From positions 62,001 to 126,000 of the forward strand of contig CBDBFH010000022.1 in assembly GCA_965204775.1 (NCBI GenBank): a stretch of DNA of 64,000 nt. Reading direction: 5' to 3'. The translations under genes were made by a program, and so were the position numbers. The first letter of the stretch is position 1, and every line of letters begins with the position of its first letter. Positions 36,914 through 44,842 of the stretch are shown piece by piece. Origin of the DNA: CBDBFH01 sp965204775 (lineage in GTDB: Bacteria; Pseudomonadota; Alphaproteobacteria; JAPOUT01; G958296285). A model generated the notes under the pieces. That model searched no databases. It was given only the letters and a program-made list of their open reading frames with translations, and was not told the DNA's origin.

Positions 36914-37654
36914 ATGGAGCGTGACGATTCATTGGAGCCGGGGGTGGTTTGGCTGGCCGGGGCGGGGCCGGGCGATCCGGGTTTATTGACTCTTTATGCC
37001 CGCCGGGCTTTGGAGCAGGCGGATGCCGTTTTGCATGACGATCTGGTCAGCGAGGCGGTTCTGGCTTTGGCGCGGAAGGGGGCGGAGATTGAGTATGCCG
37101 GGAAGCGGTGTGGGAAGAAGGGCAGGCCGCGCATGGAGGTGGCCGAGCGTCTGATTGAGCTGGCGCGGGCGGGCAAGCGGGTTTTGCGATTGAAGGGGGG
37201 CGATCCGTGCATTTTCGGGCGCGGGGGGGAGGAGGCGCAGGCTTTGGCGGCGGCGGGGGTGTCTTTTCGGGTAATTCCGGGGGTGACTGCCGCTTTGGGG
37301 GCGTTGGAGTATGCCGGGGTGCCGCCGACCCATCGGGCGGTCAATCATGCGGTGACTTTTGTCACCGGTCATTTGGCTCCTGAAGCGCGTGGGGAGTTGC
37401 TTGACTGGGAGGGGATTGCGCGGGGGTCGCCGGTGATTGTGCTTTACATGGCGTTGGGGCGTTTGGGGGAGATTGCGGAGCGGTTGATGGGTGCGGGGCG
37501 CGGGGTTGGGGAGCCGGTGGTGGTGGTGGCGGATGCGACTTTACCGGGGCAGAGGATTTTGCGGACGACTTTGGGGGAGGTTGCGGGGGTGGTGCGTTCG
37601 GCGGGGGTTATGCCGCCTGCGATTGTGGTGATTGGGCAGACGGCGAATTTTTGA
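36914..37654 (+). CDS. cobA: Uroporphyrinogen-III C-methyltransferase
   Basis: SAM-dependent bis-methylation of uroporphyrinogen III to precorrin-2, the branch point to siroheme and cobalamin. It is 246 aa from the ATG at 36914; a start 18 bases upstream is possible. Signatures: VWLAGAGPGDPGLLTLYARRAL, VLHDDLVSEAVL, RLKGGDPCIFGRGGEEA and IPGVTAALGALEYAGVPPTHR. It uses TTG, GGG and GTG codons heavily, unlike other plus-strand genes in the window (CTC, GGC, GTC). The stop codon is the centre of TTTTTGATCAAAAA. Confidence 0.95.
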   Translation: MERDDSLEPGVVWLAGAGPGDPGLLTLYARRALEQADAVLHDDLVSEAVLALARKGAEIEYAGKRCGKKGRPRMEVAERLIELARAGKRVLRLKGGDPCIFGRGGEEAQALAAAGVSFRVIPGVTAALGALEYAGVPPTHRAVNHAVTFVTGHLAPEARGELLDWEGIARGSPVIVLYMALGRLGEIAERLMGAGRGVGEPVVVVADATLPGQRILRTTLGEVAGVVRSAGVMPPAIVVIGQTANF

Positions 37655-37821
37655 TCAAAAAGTGGGATAGAACAGGGCAGTAGGAAAAATGGGGGGTATG
37701 GGGGGCTTCGCCCCCCATGAAGCCCCCGGCAGGGGGCCGCGAAGCGGCCTGACCTTTTTGCGCGCGCTTGTACAAAGCGATTTCGCGCGAGCGAAATCGC
37801 GCAAGCGCGCAAAAAGCCCTC
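37648..37821. repeat. Cluster of palindromes between cobA and the acyl-CoA dehydrogenase gene
   Basis: Four palindromic structures in under 180 bases. TTTTTGATCAAAAA is at 37648-37661. ATGGGGGG/CCCCCCAT closes a CTTCG loop at 37698-37718. GCCCCC-GGCA-GGGGGC follows near 37723-37738. The largest is a nested hairpin at 37754-37816: outer arms CTTTTTGCGCGCGCTTG and CAAGCGCGCAAAAAG, inner arms GCGATTTCGC and GCGAAATCGC around a GCGA loop. Some of these may terminate cobA transcription. The large one could act in either direction. Confidence 0.75.
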
Positions 37822-37920
37822 CAATCCGCCCCTCAATCCGCCCTTCAAGCCCCCTTTGCAACCCGCCGCGCAAGCGGTTATCATCCCTTCGCCATTCAGG
37901 CGACACGGGAGGACAGACAC

Positions 37921-39105
37921 ATGGATCTCGAATTCTCGAAGGAAGACCTCGCGTTCCGCGATGAGGCGCGCGACTTCATCGCCCAGAACTACCCCCCCCA
38001 GCTCAAGCAGAAGAGGGGGATGAGCGAACTCGAAAAAGACGACTATCTCGCCTGGCATCGCATCGTCTACAAAAAGGGCTGGGTCGCCCCCGGCTGGCCC
38101 GTCGAATATGGCGGAACCGGATGGCCCCTCACCCACCGCTATATCTGGGGCGAGGAAATCGCCCGCGCCGAGACCGTCCCCATCCTGCCTTTCGGGGTCA
38201 GCATGGTCGGCCCGGTCATCTACACCTTCGGCAGCGACGAACAGAAAAAACGCTTCCTGCCCCATATCCTCTCCGGCGAGCACTGGTGGTGCCAGGGATA
38301 TTCCGAACCCGGCTCAGGCTCCGACCTCGCCAGCTTGCGCACCAAAGCCGAGCGCGACGGCGACCATTACATCGTCAACGGACACAAAATCTGGACAACC
38401 CTCGCACAGCACGCCGACTGGATCTTCTGCCTCGTGCGCACCAACCCGGATGCCCCCAAAAAACAAATGGGAATCTCCTTCCTCCTCATCGACATGAAAA
38501 GCCCCGGCGTCCGGGTCCGCCCGATCATCAGCATGGAGGGAACCCACGAGGTCAACGAGGTCTTCTTCGAAGACGTCCGCGTCCCCGCCGCCAACCGGAT
38601 CGGCGAGGAAAATCAGGGATGGACCTACGCCAAATTCCTCCTGATGCATGAGCGCTCCGGAATCGCCGGAGTCGCACGCTCGAAAACCTCCATCGCCAGA
38701 CTCAAAAATATCGCCGCCGCCGAAAATCAAAGCGGCGCCCCGCTGCTCGAAGACGACGCCTTCCGCCGCAAACTCTCCAGCCTCGAAATCGACCTCACCG
38801 CCCTCGAATACACCGAACTCAGAACCCTCGCCTCCGAAAGCAAAGGGCAGGGGCCGGGGCCGGAATCCTCCATCCTCAAAATCCGCGGAACCGAAATCCA
38901 GCAGCGCATCACCGAACTCGCCGTCGAGGCCGTCGGATATTACGCCCTCGTCCCCGGAATGGGCGAAGGCGCAAACCTCCCCGGAATCCCCGACTACGCA
39001 CCCGGAACCGCCGACAACTACTTCAACGTCCGCAAAACCTCAATCTATGGCGGCAGCAACGAAATCCAGCGCAACATCATCTCAAAAATGGTGCTGGGAC
39101 TTTGA
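37921..39105 (+). CDS. Acyl-CoA dehydrogenase family protein (large partner)
   Basis: FAD-dependent alpha,beta-desaturase of acyl-CoA, 394 aa, starting MDLEFSKEDLAFRDEARDF after a GGGAGGA ribosome-binding site. Features: WPVEYGGTGWP, CQGYSEPGSGSDLASL (FAD/substrate loop), VNGHKIWTT, and the C-terminal TSIYGGSNEIQRNIIS. Adjacent to a shorter, divergent second acyl-CoA dehydrogenase gene, as in pimCD-type and ChsE-type heteromeric enzymes, so the two probably form an alpha/beta complex. Which chain holds the catalytic Glu cannot be settled by eye. Substrate unknown; dicarboxyl-CoA or ring/side-chain acyl-CoA are candidates. Confidence 0.92.
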   Translation: MDLEFSKEDLAFRDEARDFIAQNYPPQLKQKRGMSELEKDDYLAWHRIVYKKGWVAPGWPVEYGGTGWPLTHRYIWGEEIARAETVPILPFGVSMVGPVIYTFGSDEQKKRFLPHILSGEHWWCQGYSEPGSGSDLASLRTKAERDGDHYIVNGHKIWTTLAQHADWIFCLVRTNPDAPKKQMGISFLLIDMKSPGVRVRPIISMEGTHEVNEVFFEDVRVPAANRIGEENQGWTYAKFLLMHERSGIAGVARSKTSIARLKNIAAAENQSGAPLLEDDAFRRKLSSLEIDLTALEYTELRTLASESKGQGPGPESSILKIRGTEIQQRITELAVEAVGYYALVPGMGEGANLPGIPDYAPGTADNYFNVRKTSIYGGSNEIQRNIISKMVLGL

Positions 39106-39153
39106 CCCGGTCCGGACGGCAGAAAAAGAGCGCAGGGGCATAAAGGGGGGGGA

Positions 39154-40278
39154 ATGGACTTTTCCTTTTCTGAAGAGCAAACGCTCCTGCGCAACTCCGT
39201 GCAGGGCTTCCTCGCCGGCGCCTATGACTTCGAGGCCAGGCGCAAAACCATCAAAAGCGAGCTGGGATACCGCCCCGAAATCTGGAAAAAATTCGCCGAA
39301 CTCGGACTCCTCGCACTCCCCTTCGAGGAAAAATATGGCGGCCTCGGCAAAAACGCCGCCGTCGAAACCATGATCGTCATGGAGGAATTTGGCCGCGCCC
39401 TCGTCGTCGAACCCTATCTCGCCTCGGTCGTCCTCGCCGGAGGACTGCTCCGCCAGGCCGCAAACCCCCAGCAAAAAGACGCCCTCATCCCACCCCTCGC
39501 CAAAGGCGAGGCGGTCTGGGCCTTCGGCTTCGCCGAGCCGAACTCGCGCTTCGACCTCGCCTGGGTCGAGACCACCGCCAAAAAAAGCGGCGGCAACTAC
39601 GTCATCTCCGGCCAGAAAGCCGCCGTCGCCGCCGCGCCCTGGGCCGATAAACTCCTCTTCACCGCCCGCAGCTCCGGCAAACCCGGCGAGCCCGAAGGCC
39701 TCAGCCTCTTCGCCGCCGACGCCAAAGCCAAAGGCATCGAAATGCGCGACTACCCCTCGGTCGACGGCGGGCGCGCCGCCGAAGTCGTCCTCGACGGCCT
39801 CGAACTCCCCCCCGAAGCCCTCATCGGACCCGAAGGCGGCGCCCTCCCCCTCGTCCAGCAGGCCGCCGACCACACCATCGCCGCCCTGTGCGCCGAAGCC
39901 GTCGGATGCATCAAGGCGCTCAACAGCGCAACCACCGAATACTGCAAAACACGCAAGCAATTCGGCGTCCCGATCTCCTCCTTCCAGGTCCTCCAGCACC
40001 GCATGGTCGATATGTTCATCGCCGGGGAAGAGGCCGTCTCCATGACCTATATGCTCACCCTCCAACTCGGAACCGAAGAGCGCGCCAAAGCCGCCGCCGC
40101 CGCCAAAGCCAAAATCGGACAGGCCGGACGCTTCGTCGGACAGCAGGCCGTCCAACTCCACGGCGGCATGGGAACCACCGAAGAACTGAATGTCGGCCAT
40201 CACCTCAAGCGCCTGACCGTCATTGACGCCATGTTTGGCAACACCGATTATCATCTGCGCCGCTATGGCGCGCTCTAG
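39154..40278 (+). CDS. Acyl-CoA dehydrogenase family protein (small partner)
   Basis: Protein of 374 aa, 48 bases behind the first dehydrogenase. It has the N-terminal helical domain (MDFSFSEEQTLLRNSVQGFL, LPFEEKYGGLGKNA), a less conserved middle domain (FGFAEPNSRFDLAWV) in place of the canonical TEPGSGSD loop, and the C-terminal domain with CKTRKQFGVPISSFQVLQHR and QLHGGMGTTEELNVGHHLKR. This composition is typical of the PimD/ChsE2-like partner in heteromeric enzymes. Likely co-transcribed with the preceding gene and the ABM gene that follows. Confidence 0.9.
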   Translation: MDFSFSEEQTLLRNSVQGFLAGAYDFEARRKTIKSELGYRPEIWKKFAELGLLALPFEEKYGGLGKNAAVETMIVMEEFGRALVVEPYLASVVLAGGLLRQAANPQQKDALIPPLAKGEAVWAFGFAEPNSRFDLAWVETTAKKSGGNYVISGQKAAVAAAPWADKLLFTARSSGKPGEPEGLSLFAADAKAKGIEMRDYPSVDGGRAAEVVLDGLELPPEALIGPEGGALPLVQQAADHTIAALCAEAVGCIKALNSATTEYCKTRKQFGVPISSFQVLQHRMVDMFIAGEEAVSMTYMLTLQLGTEERAKAAAAAKAKIGQAGRFVGQQAVQLHGGMGTTEELNVGHHLKRLTVIDAMFGNTDYHLRRYGAL

Positions 40279-40293
40279 TCAGGGAGGAAACCC

Positions 40294-40590
40294 ATGGGAA
40301 TTGGCGTAATCGCAAAACTTGCCATCAGGCCCGATGCCGAGGCCGAATTCGAAAAAACCTTCGCCGAACTGGCGGCCAAGGTCCAGGCCAATGAGCCGGG
40401 GTGCAAATTTTACCAGCTGTTCAAATCGCGCGAAGGGCAGGGGCAGTATGTCGTCCTCGAACATTACGAGTCGCAGGAGGCTTTCGAGGCCCACGGCAAG
40501 TCCGAACATTTCCGCGCCGCCCAGCCCGCGCTGGGCAAATGCGTCGCCGGGCCGCCCAGCCTGACCATGCTGGACGAGGCCGCCGGATAA
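40294..40590 (+). CDS. ABM-domain putative quinol monooxygenase
   Basis: Ferredoxin-like alpha/beta barrel protein of 98 aa in the antibiotic-biosynthesis-monooxygenase/YgiN class. It starts MGIGVIAKLAIRPDAEAEFE after AGGGAGGAAA. The family pattern is present: EPGCKFYQLFKSREGQGQYVVLEHYESQEAFEAHGKSEHF. Such proteins oxidise quinols or handle quinone stress; here it is 15 bases behind the acyl-CoA dehydrogenase pair and is probably part of that operon. Confidence 0.85.
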   Translation: MGIGVIAKLAIRPDAEAEFEKTFAELAAKVQANEPGCKFYQLFKSREGQGQYVVLEHYESQEAFEAHGKSEHFRAAQPALGKCVAGPPSLTMLDEAAG

Positions 40591-40629
40591 AAAGACTCCC
40601 CGGCGGTGGCCCCGCCCTGCGGCCCCGCC

Positions 40630-41529
40630 CTATTGCGTCACCAGCCGGGCCATCTTCCGGCCCTGCTCGCCGCCGGTCACATAAGCTTGCGCCCCGCTCA
40701 TGGCGGCGATCTTTTCCCAATTGGCCGCAACATTCTCCGCCGTCAGGTCGTCCCCCTTCAGGCCAAAGCCGGGACTCTCCATGATCTGCGCAACCGCAAA
40801 GCCGCCCGCTCCGGCGCACAAAATCACGCCGTTCGGCGCCTGATCGCTGACAATATAAATCACGCCCGGCGTCACCAGCTCCGGCTTGAACACATCGCCC
40901 GTCTCCTTCGGCAAAAGATCCTCCGTCATCCGCGTGTAGGCGGTCGGGGCAAGCGCATTGACATGAATGTTGTATTTCTGACCCTCAAGCTTCAGCGTGT
41001 TCATAAAGCCGACAACCGCCAACTTCGCCGCCCCGTAATTCGTCTGGCCGAAATTGCCGTACAGGCCGCTCGACGAGGAGGTCACCAGAATCCGCCCATA
41101 GCCCTGCTCGCGCATGATCGGCCAGACCGCCCGCGTCGGCTTCACCGTTCCCATCAGGTGAACGTCAAGAACGAACGTGAAATCCCCGATCTCCATCTTG
41201 GCGAAACTCTTGTCGCGCAAAACCCCCGCGTTGTTGATCAGAATGTCGATCCGTCCATAGGCCTTCATCGCCTCTTCGACCATGCGCTGAACCCCGGCTT
41301 CGTCGCTGACGCTCGAGCCGTTGGCCATCGCCTCGCCGCCCGCCGCCTTGATCTCCTCCACGACTTTTTGCGCCGCCTCGGACGAACCGCCGGTGCCGTC
41401 CACCGCCCCGCCCAGATCATTGACCACGACCTTGCAGCCGCGCCGCGCCAGCTCCAGCGCATGACACCGGCCCAGACCCCCGCCCGCGCCGGTCACAATC
41501 GCAACCTTGTCTTCAAAACTGATTGTCAT
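40630..41529 (-). CDS. SDR family oxidoreductase, MFE-2-like 3-hydroxyacyl-CoA dehydrogenase
   Basis: NAD(P)-dependent short-chain dehydrogenase, 299 aa, longer than the classical 250. The cofactor loop is TGAGGGLGR (residues 14-22), then VVVNDLGGAVDGTGG, LINNAGVLRD, and the catalytic YGAAK with SSSSGLYGNFGQTNYG before it. The DLGG(A/D)xDG segment and the extra C-terminal part resemble the dehydrogenase domain of peroxisomal multifunctional enzyme 2. This suits beta-oxidation and the neighbouring acyl-CoA dehydrogenases. It is convergent to the ABM gene. Confidence 0.88.
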   Translation of the reverse strand: MTISFEDKVAIVTGAGGGLGRCHALELARRGCKVVVNDLGGAVDGTGGSSEAAQKVVEEIKAAGGEAMANGSSVSDEAGVQRMVEEAMKAYGRIDILINNAGVLRDKSFAKMEIGDFTFVLDVHLMGTVKPTRAVWPIMREQGYGRILVTSSSSGLYGNFGQTNYGAAKLAVVGFMNTLKLEGQKYNIHVNALAPTAYTRMTEDLLPKETGDVFKPELVTPGVIYIVSDQAPNGVILCAGAGGFAVAQIMESPGFGLKGDDLTAENVAANWEKIAAMSGAQAYVTGGEQGRKMARLVTQ

Positions 41530-41643
41530 CAGTGCTACCCTCCTGCTAAAAAAAGCCAGTGCTTTTTGTCATGGCCCGGGCGGGGGGTCAAGAGGAGGAG
41601 CGGGATTTGCCGTGCAGGCAAAAAAAGATAGAGTCCTGTCATC

Positions 41644-42291
41644 ATGATGCGCGCCGTGCTTTCTTTCGCAATCATCGTTCTTCTTCCGGTTGCCGCCCGC
41701 GCCGAGGCCGGTCTTTGTCCGCGCGCGCTGTCCGATGCGGCGCTGGCCCAGAATGCCGCTGAAATCGCCGCAATCGCCCTGAACAAAAAAAATCTGGCCG
41801 CGGGCAAAAAGCGCGGCTTCTTGTCCGATCAGGATATTGCCGCCGTCCGCGACCGGCTGCAGGCCGCGCCGAAGCATATCGCTCCTGCCGCGCGGCGCTG
41901 CCTTGATCTCGACCTCGACGGCGAAGACGAGATTATCGTCTGGAGCGAGGGACTCGCCGCCGCCGCCGCCTCCTGGCTGGTGCGCGAGTTCGTCCTCGTT
42001 CTCGACCGCGGCAGCCAGGGCTGGCGGGTGGCCGCCAAGAGCTCCTACCTGTATCCGCCAACCCCGGCCTGCGACCCGACCGGTAGCTGCGCCTATCGCT
42101 GGCGGCGGTTTTCCAGCGAGACCGCCAGGGACGGCCGCTTCCCCGGCGCGGTGCTCACCGCCGCCCGCTTCGGGCCTTCGGGCCGCACTTTTCAAATCCG
42201 CCAAATCCGCTACAATCGCTATGACAAGTCGTTTGCGATCACGGCCTTCAACAGCCCCCACCCTCTGGTCATTTCGCCTGAGGCTCCGTGA
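41644..42291 (+). CDS. Hypothetical exported protein
   Basis: Protein of 215 aa with a signal peptide at about 1-20 (LPVAARAEAG). A Lys-rich segment (NKKNLAAGKKRGFLS, about 47-61) is followed by RRCLDLDLDGEDEIIVWSEG, an Asp-rich loop that looks like the FG-GAP/EF-hand-type calcium-binding loops of exported proteins. Four cysteines are present (C25, C86, C140, C145) and could form disulfides. No family was recognised. It overlaps only the extended GTG start of the GST gene. A run of A and AGATAGAGT upstream may hold its promoter. Confidence 0.75.
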   Translation: MMRAVLSFAIIVLLPVAARAEAGLCPRALSDAALAQNAAEIAAIALNKKNLAAGKKRGFLSDQDIAAVRDRLQAAPKHIAPAARRCLDLDLDGEDEIIVWSEGLAAAAASWLVREFVLVLDRGSQGWRVAAKSSYLYPPTPACDPTGSCAYRWRRFSSETARDGRFPGAVLTAARFGPSGRTFQIRQIRYNRYDKSFAITAFNSPHPLVISPEAP

Positions 42292-42317
42292 ACCGCAGAA
42301 GCAGGAGGGACTTGGAT

Positions 42318-42932
42318 ATGCAACTTTACGATGACACTCTCGCCCCCAATCCCCGCCGCGTGCGCGTCTTCCTCGCCGAGAAGGGAATCACCGGAACCCC
42401 CATCGAACAGGTCTCGGTTATCAAGGGCCAGCACAAAACAGAAGCCTATAAAAAAATCAGCCCCCTCTCCCAGGTCCCCGCCTTCGAAACCGGCGACGGA
42501 CGCCACCTGACCGAAAGCATCGCCATCTGCCGCTATTTCGAGGCCCTCCATCCCGATCCCCCCCTCATGGGGCGCGACCCCTTCGATCAGGCCGAAATCG
42601 AGATGTGGCAACGCCGAATCGAATTCGGCCTCATGTCAAATATCGCCTTATCCTTCCGCCACTGCCATCCGGCAATGAAAGACCTCGAAAGCCAGAACAA
42701 GGAATGGGGGGAGCTGTGCGCCCGGCGCGCCTTCAAATTTATGTCCTTCCTCGACGGCCACCTCGAATCCAACGAATTTCTCGCCTCCAGCGGCTTCTCC
42801 ATCGCCGATATCACCGGCCTCATCTCACTCGACTTCGGCGCCCTCGCCGCCCGCATCACAATCTCCCCGGAACTGAAAAATTTGAAGTCCTGGCACGAAA
42901 AACTCGCCGCCCGGCCCAGTGCCAAAGCCTGA
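42318..42932 (+). CDS. Glutathione S-transferase family protein
   Basis: Protein of 204 aa; the start at 42318 (MQLYDDTLAPNPRRVRVFL) is favoured by AGGAGG nine bases upstream over an upstream GTG at 42288. The thioredoxin-like N-terminal domain (about 1-78) has PLSQVPAFETGDGRHLTESIAICRYFE, with the cis-Pro and the Glu-Ser glutathione-binding pair. The all-helical C-terminal domain includes FSIADITGLISLDFG (family N-capping motif). It sits at the end of the acyl-CoA catabolic group; substrate unknown. Confidence 0.9.
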   Translation: MQLYDDTLAPNPRRVRVFLAEKGITGTPIEQVSVIKGQHKTEAYKKISPLSQVPAFETGDGRHLTESIAICRYFEALHPDPPLMGRDPFDQAEIEMWQRRIEFGLMSNIALSFRHCHPAMKDLESQNKEWGELCARRAFKFMSFLDGHLESNEFLASSGFSIADITGLISLDFGALAARITISPELKNLKSWHEKLAARPSAKA

Positions 42933-43050
42933 ACCGCCAGTTAACCATACCTCTAAATCCCTCTCTGACCGCTAGTTGTCCGCTTCCAGAGCCAGCCCAG
43001 CCTCGCCCAAACCCTCCCCACGCCGAAACTGCCTTGAGCCTTGGTAATTG

Positions 43051-43079
43051 TTGACACACGCCCGGTCTTATGGTGTATC
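43051..43079 (+). promoter_or_regulatory. Possible sigma70-type promoter for the beta-barrel protein gene
   Basis: A perfect -35 box TTGACA (43051-43056) and, 17 bases later, the weak -10 candidate TGTATC (43074-43079). The 312-base gap between the GST gene and the barrel gene (42933-43245) otherwise contains no supported gene. It would give a 5' leader of about 160 bases, which contains another AGG-rich site and an ATG in the same frame (43111) that is not favoured as start. Confidence 0.4.
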
Positions 43080-43245
43080 GTTTAATCACAAAAATGTGAG
43101 GGGGCGGCATATGCTCTTCGAAGGGCCTGTGAAGGCGAGTTTGAGTAGTGTGCAATGCATCCGGGTCAAACATCCGGCGCGGTCTCTGGCTTCACCTCGC
43201 GGGGTGCCGGGCTCAAAGACCTCGCCGTCCAAGGGAGAAGGAAGA

Positions 43246-43974
43246 ATGAAAATCACACAACGACTTGCGTTACTGGTCTTTGCCTGTGCGGTCGGGGTCA
43301 TGCCCTTTGCATCCGCCCATGCCGACGCGCATACCGACCAGGGTGAGAAGGAGACAAGTCCGTCTGGAGCCTATTTCCAGCTCGCCTACAGCGCGGCCGT
43401 GGCTGATGACGATGCGCTCTTCGAATGGGCCACCGGCTTCGGTCTGGCCGTCGGGCTTGAATCCGTCTCCATCCCTCGTCTGCCCGATCTGCGCATTGAA
43501 GCGGAATTCAATATCAATTATGCCGACAACGGCAGTTTAACCGATCCCGATAACTATGATCTGGCTCTCTCGGTTCTGCTCAACGCCTATTACGATTTCC
43601 ACCTTGCCGGAGGAAGGGGAACTCTGGGCCGTTTCCAGCCTTATATTGGCGCCGGGATCGGGTCTTATTTCCTCTTCGAGGAAGATCGTGTGGAAGAGGA
43701 CCTGCCCCCGCCCTACGACAGGGTGGCCACCAACATCTACAAAGCGCAGGATGCGATCATCGTCTATGCCGTTCATGCGGGCGTTAATTACCGGATCAAT
43801 GACCGGCTTGGCATTGTTGCCGGCTACCGCTATCTCTTCTCGCATGATGAGATCAATCTCTCCCGGTCGCCGCCACCGGATTCGCCATTAGCCGATGATC
43901 CCCTCGGTTTTTTGCGCCGCAATATCGATGTCGAGCAACACGGTTTCCGCGTGGGGGTGAGATTCACCTATTGA
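43246..43974 (+). CDS. Outer-membrane beta-barrel protein
   Basis: Protein of 242 aa. Start at 43246 after AAGGGAGAAGGAAGA gives a good signal peptide (MKITQRLALLVFACAVGVMP, cleavage near SAHADA). The mature part shows alternating amphipathic strands separated by polar loops: AYFQLAYSAAV, LRIEAEFNINYADN, LALSVLLNAYYDFHL, FQPYIGAGIGSYFLF, AVHAGVNYRINDRLGIVAGYRY and the final HGFRVGVRFTY with a C-terminal aromatic residue. This is the pattern of 8-stranded OmpA/Opa-like barrels. GC content is lower than in neighbours. Function unknown; structural or adhesive barrels of this type are common. Confidence 0.85.
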   Translation: MKITQRLALLVFACAVGVMPFASAHADAHTDQGEKETSPSGAYFQLAYSAAVADDDALFEWATGFGLAVGLESVSIPRLPDLRIEAEFNINYADNGSLTDPDNYDLALSVLLNAYYDFHLAGGRGTLGRFQPYIGAGIGSYFLFEEDRVEEDLPPPYDRVATNIYKAQDAIIVYAVHAGVNYRINDRLGIVAGYRYLFSHDEINLSRSPPPDSPLADDPLGFLRRNIDVEQHGFRVGVRFTY

Positions 43975-43980
43975 GGCAGA

Positions 43981-44055
43981 TGGTGGGCGGTGCTGGGATC
44001 GAACCAGCGGCCTCAGCGGTGTGAACGCTGCGCTCTCCCTCTGAGCTAACCGCCC
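43981..44055 (-). tRNA. tRNA-Val (anticodon CAC)
   Basis: 75-nt cloverleaf on the minus strand. Acceptor arms GGGCGGT and ACCGCCC pair completely, followed by discriminator A and an encoded CCA (complement of 43981-43983). D-arm region TTAGCTCAGAGGGAGAGC is standard. The anticodon stem CAGCG/CGCTG encloses the loop TTCACAC, giving anticodon CAC. The T-arm contains GGTTCGATCC. It reads GUG valine codons. Confidence 0.97.
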
Positions 44056-44074
44056 CTGCGCCGGAGAAGAATCC

Positions 44075-44764
44075 CTATAAAAGCCCGGAGATCATCCCGT
44101 CAAGCGCCGATGGATCACAATAGGAGTCGAGCAGAAGGTCGGCTCCCAGCGTGTCCAGGTCGCAGGTCTCATAGCCGAAGGTGACCAGGACGAGTTTGGC
44201 CCCGGCGCGCCGGGCGGTTTCGGCATCAATCCGCGAATCGCCGATCATGATCGCCCGCTCCGGCGGGACGCCCAGCGCCGCCAGCGTCGCCAGCAGGGGC
44301 GCCGGATCGGGCTTGCGAATCGCCCCGCCCCCGGTGACCGCATCGAAAAAGCGGCGCAAATCCAGAGCCGTGAGGATAGACTCTGCCAGATCCCGCCGCT
44401 TGTTGGTGCACACCCCCAGTTTGATCCCGCGCTGATGCAACGAGGCCAAAAGCCCGGAAAGGCCCGGAAAGGGGCGGCTGTCCCGCGCCGGCGCGCGCGC
44501 ATAATGCTCAAGAAAAACCTCCTCCAGCCGCGCAAGGCGGTTCCAGGCTTCACGGGCTTCAGGCTTGGGTCCGCGCCCGCTCCGTAGACCGCGCTCAATC
44601 AGCGCCTGCGCGCCCCCGCCGATCAGAAGCCGCGCCTGCTTCGGCGAAACCCGGGCAAGGCCCTCGCCGGCCAGCGTCGCATTCAGGGCGCGGGTCAGGT
44701 CGGGGGCCGTGTCGACCAGCGTGCCGTCGAGATCGAATATGATAGCGGCATCGGTGCCGGGCAC
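44075..44764 (-). CDS. gph: Phosphoglycolate phosphatase (HAD family)
   Basis: Protein of 229 aa that probably dephosphorylates 2-phosphoglycolate. HAD motif I is IFDLDGTLVDTAPDL (nucleophile D11, acid D13), motif II is in GVCTNKRRDLAES, motif III is Lys in GGGAIRKPDPAPLL, and motif IV is MIGDSRIDAETARRAGAK. The helical cap is RALNATLAGEGL onward. The SPKQARLLIGGGAQALIERGL stretch is typical for Gph. It follows tRNA-Val on the same strand in reverse order (transcribed before it), 19 bases apart. A GS/PGP-type HAD of other specificity cannot be excluded. Confidence 0.9.
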   Translation of the reverse strand: MPGTDAAIIFDLDGTLVDTAPDLTRALNATLAGEGLARVSPKQARLLIGGGAQALIERGLRSGRGPKPEAREAWNRLARLEEVFLEHYARAPARDSRPFPGLSGLLASLHQRGIKLGVCTNKRRDLAESILTALDLRRFFDAVTGGGAIRKPDPAPLLATLAALGVPPERAIMIGDSRIDAETARRAGAKLVLVTFGYETCDLDTLGADLLLDSYCDPSALDGMISGLL

Positions 44765-44842
44765 GCGTGCGTCTCCTGTCTGGCCCTTCGGCTGTCCGGA
44801 ACTATAAACTATAGGCGCCCCGATGAAAGAAGGAGGCCGCCC

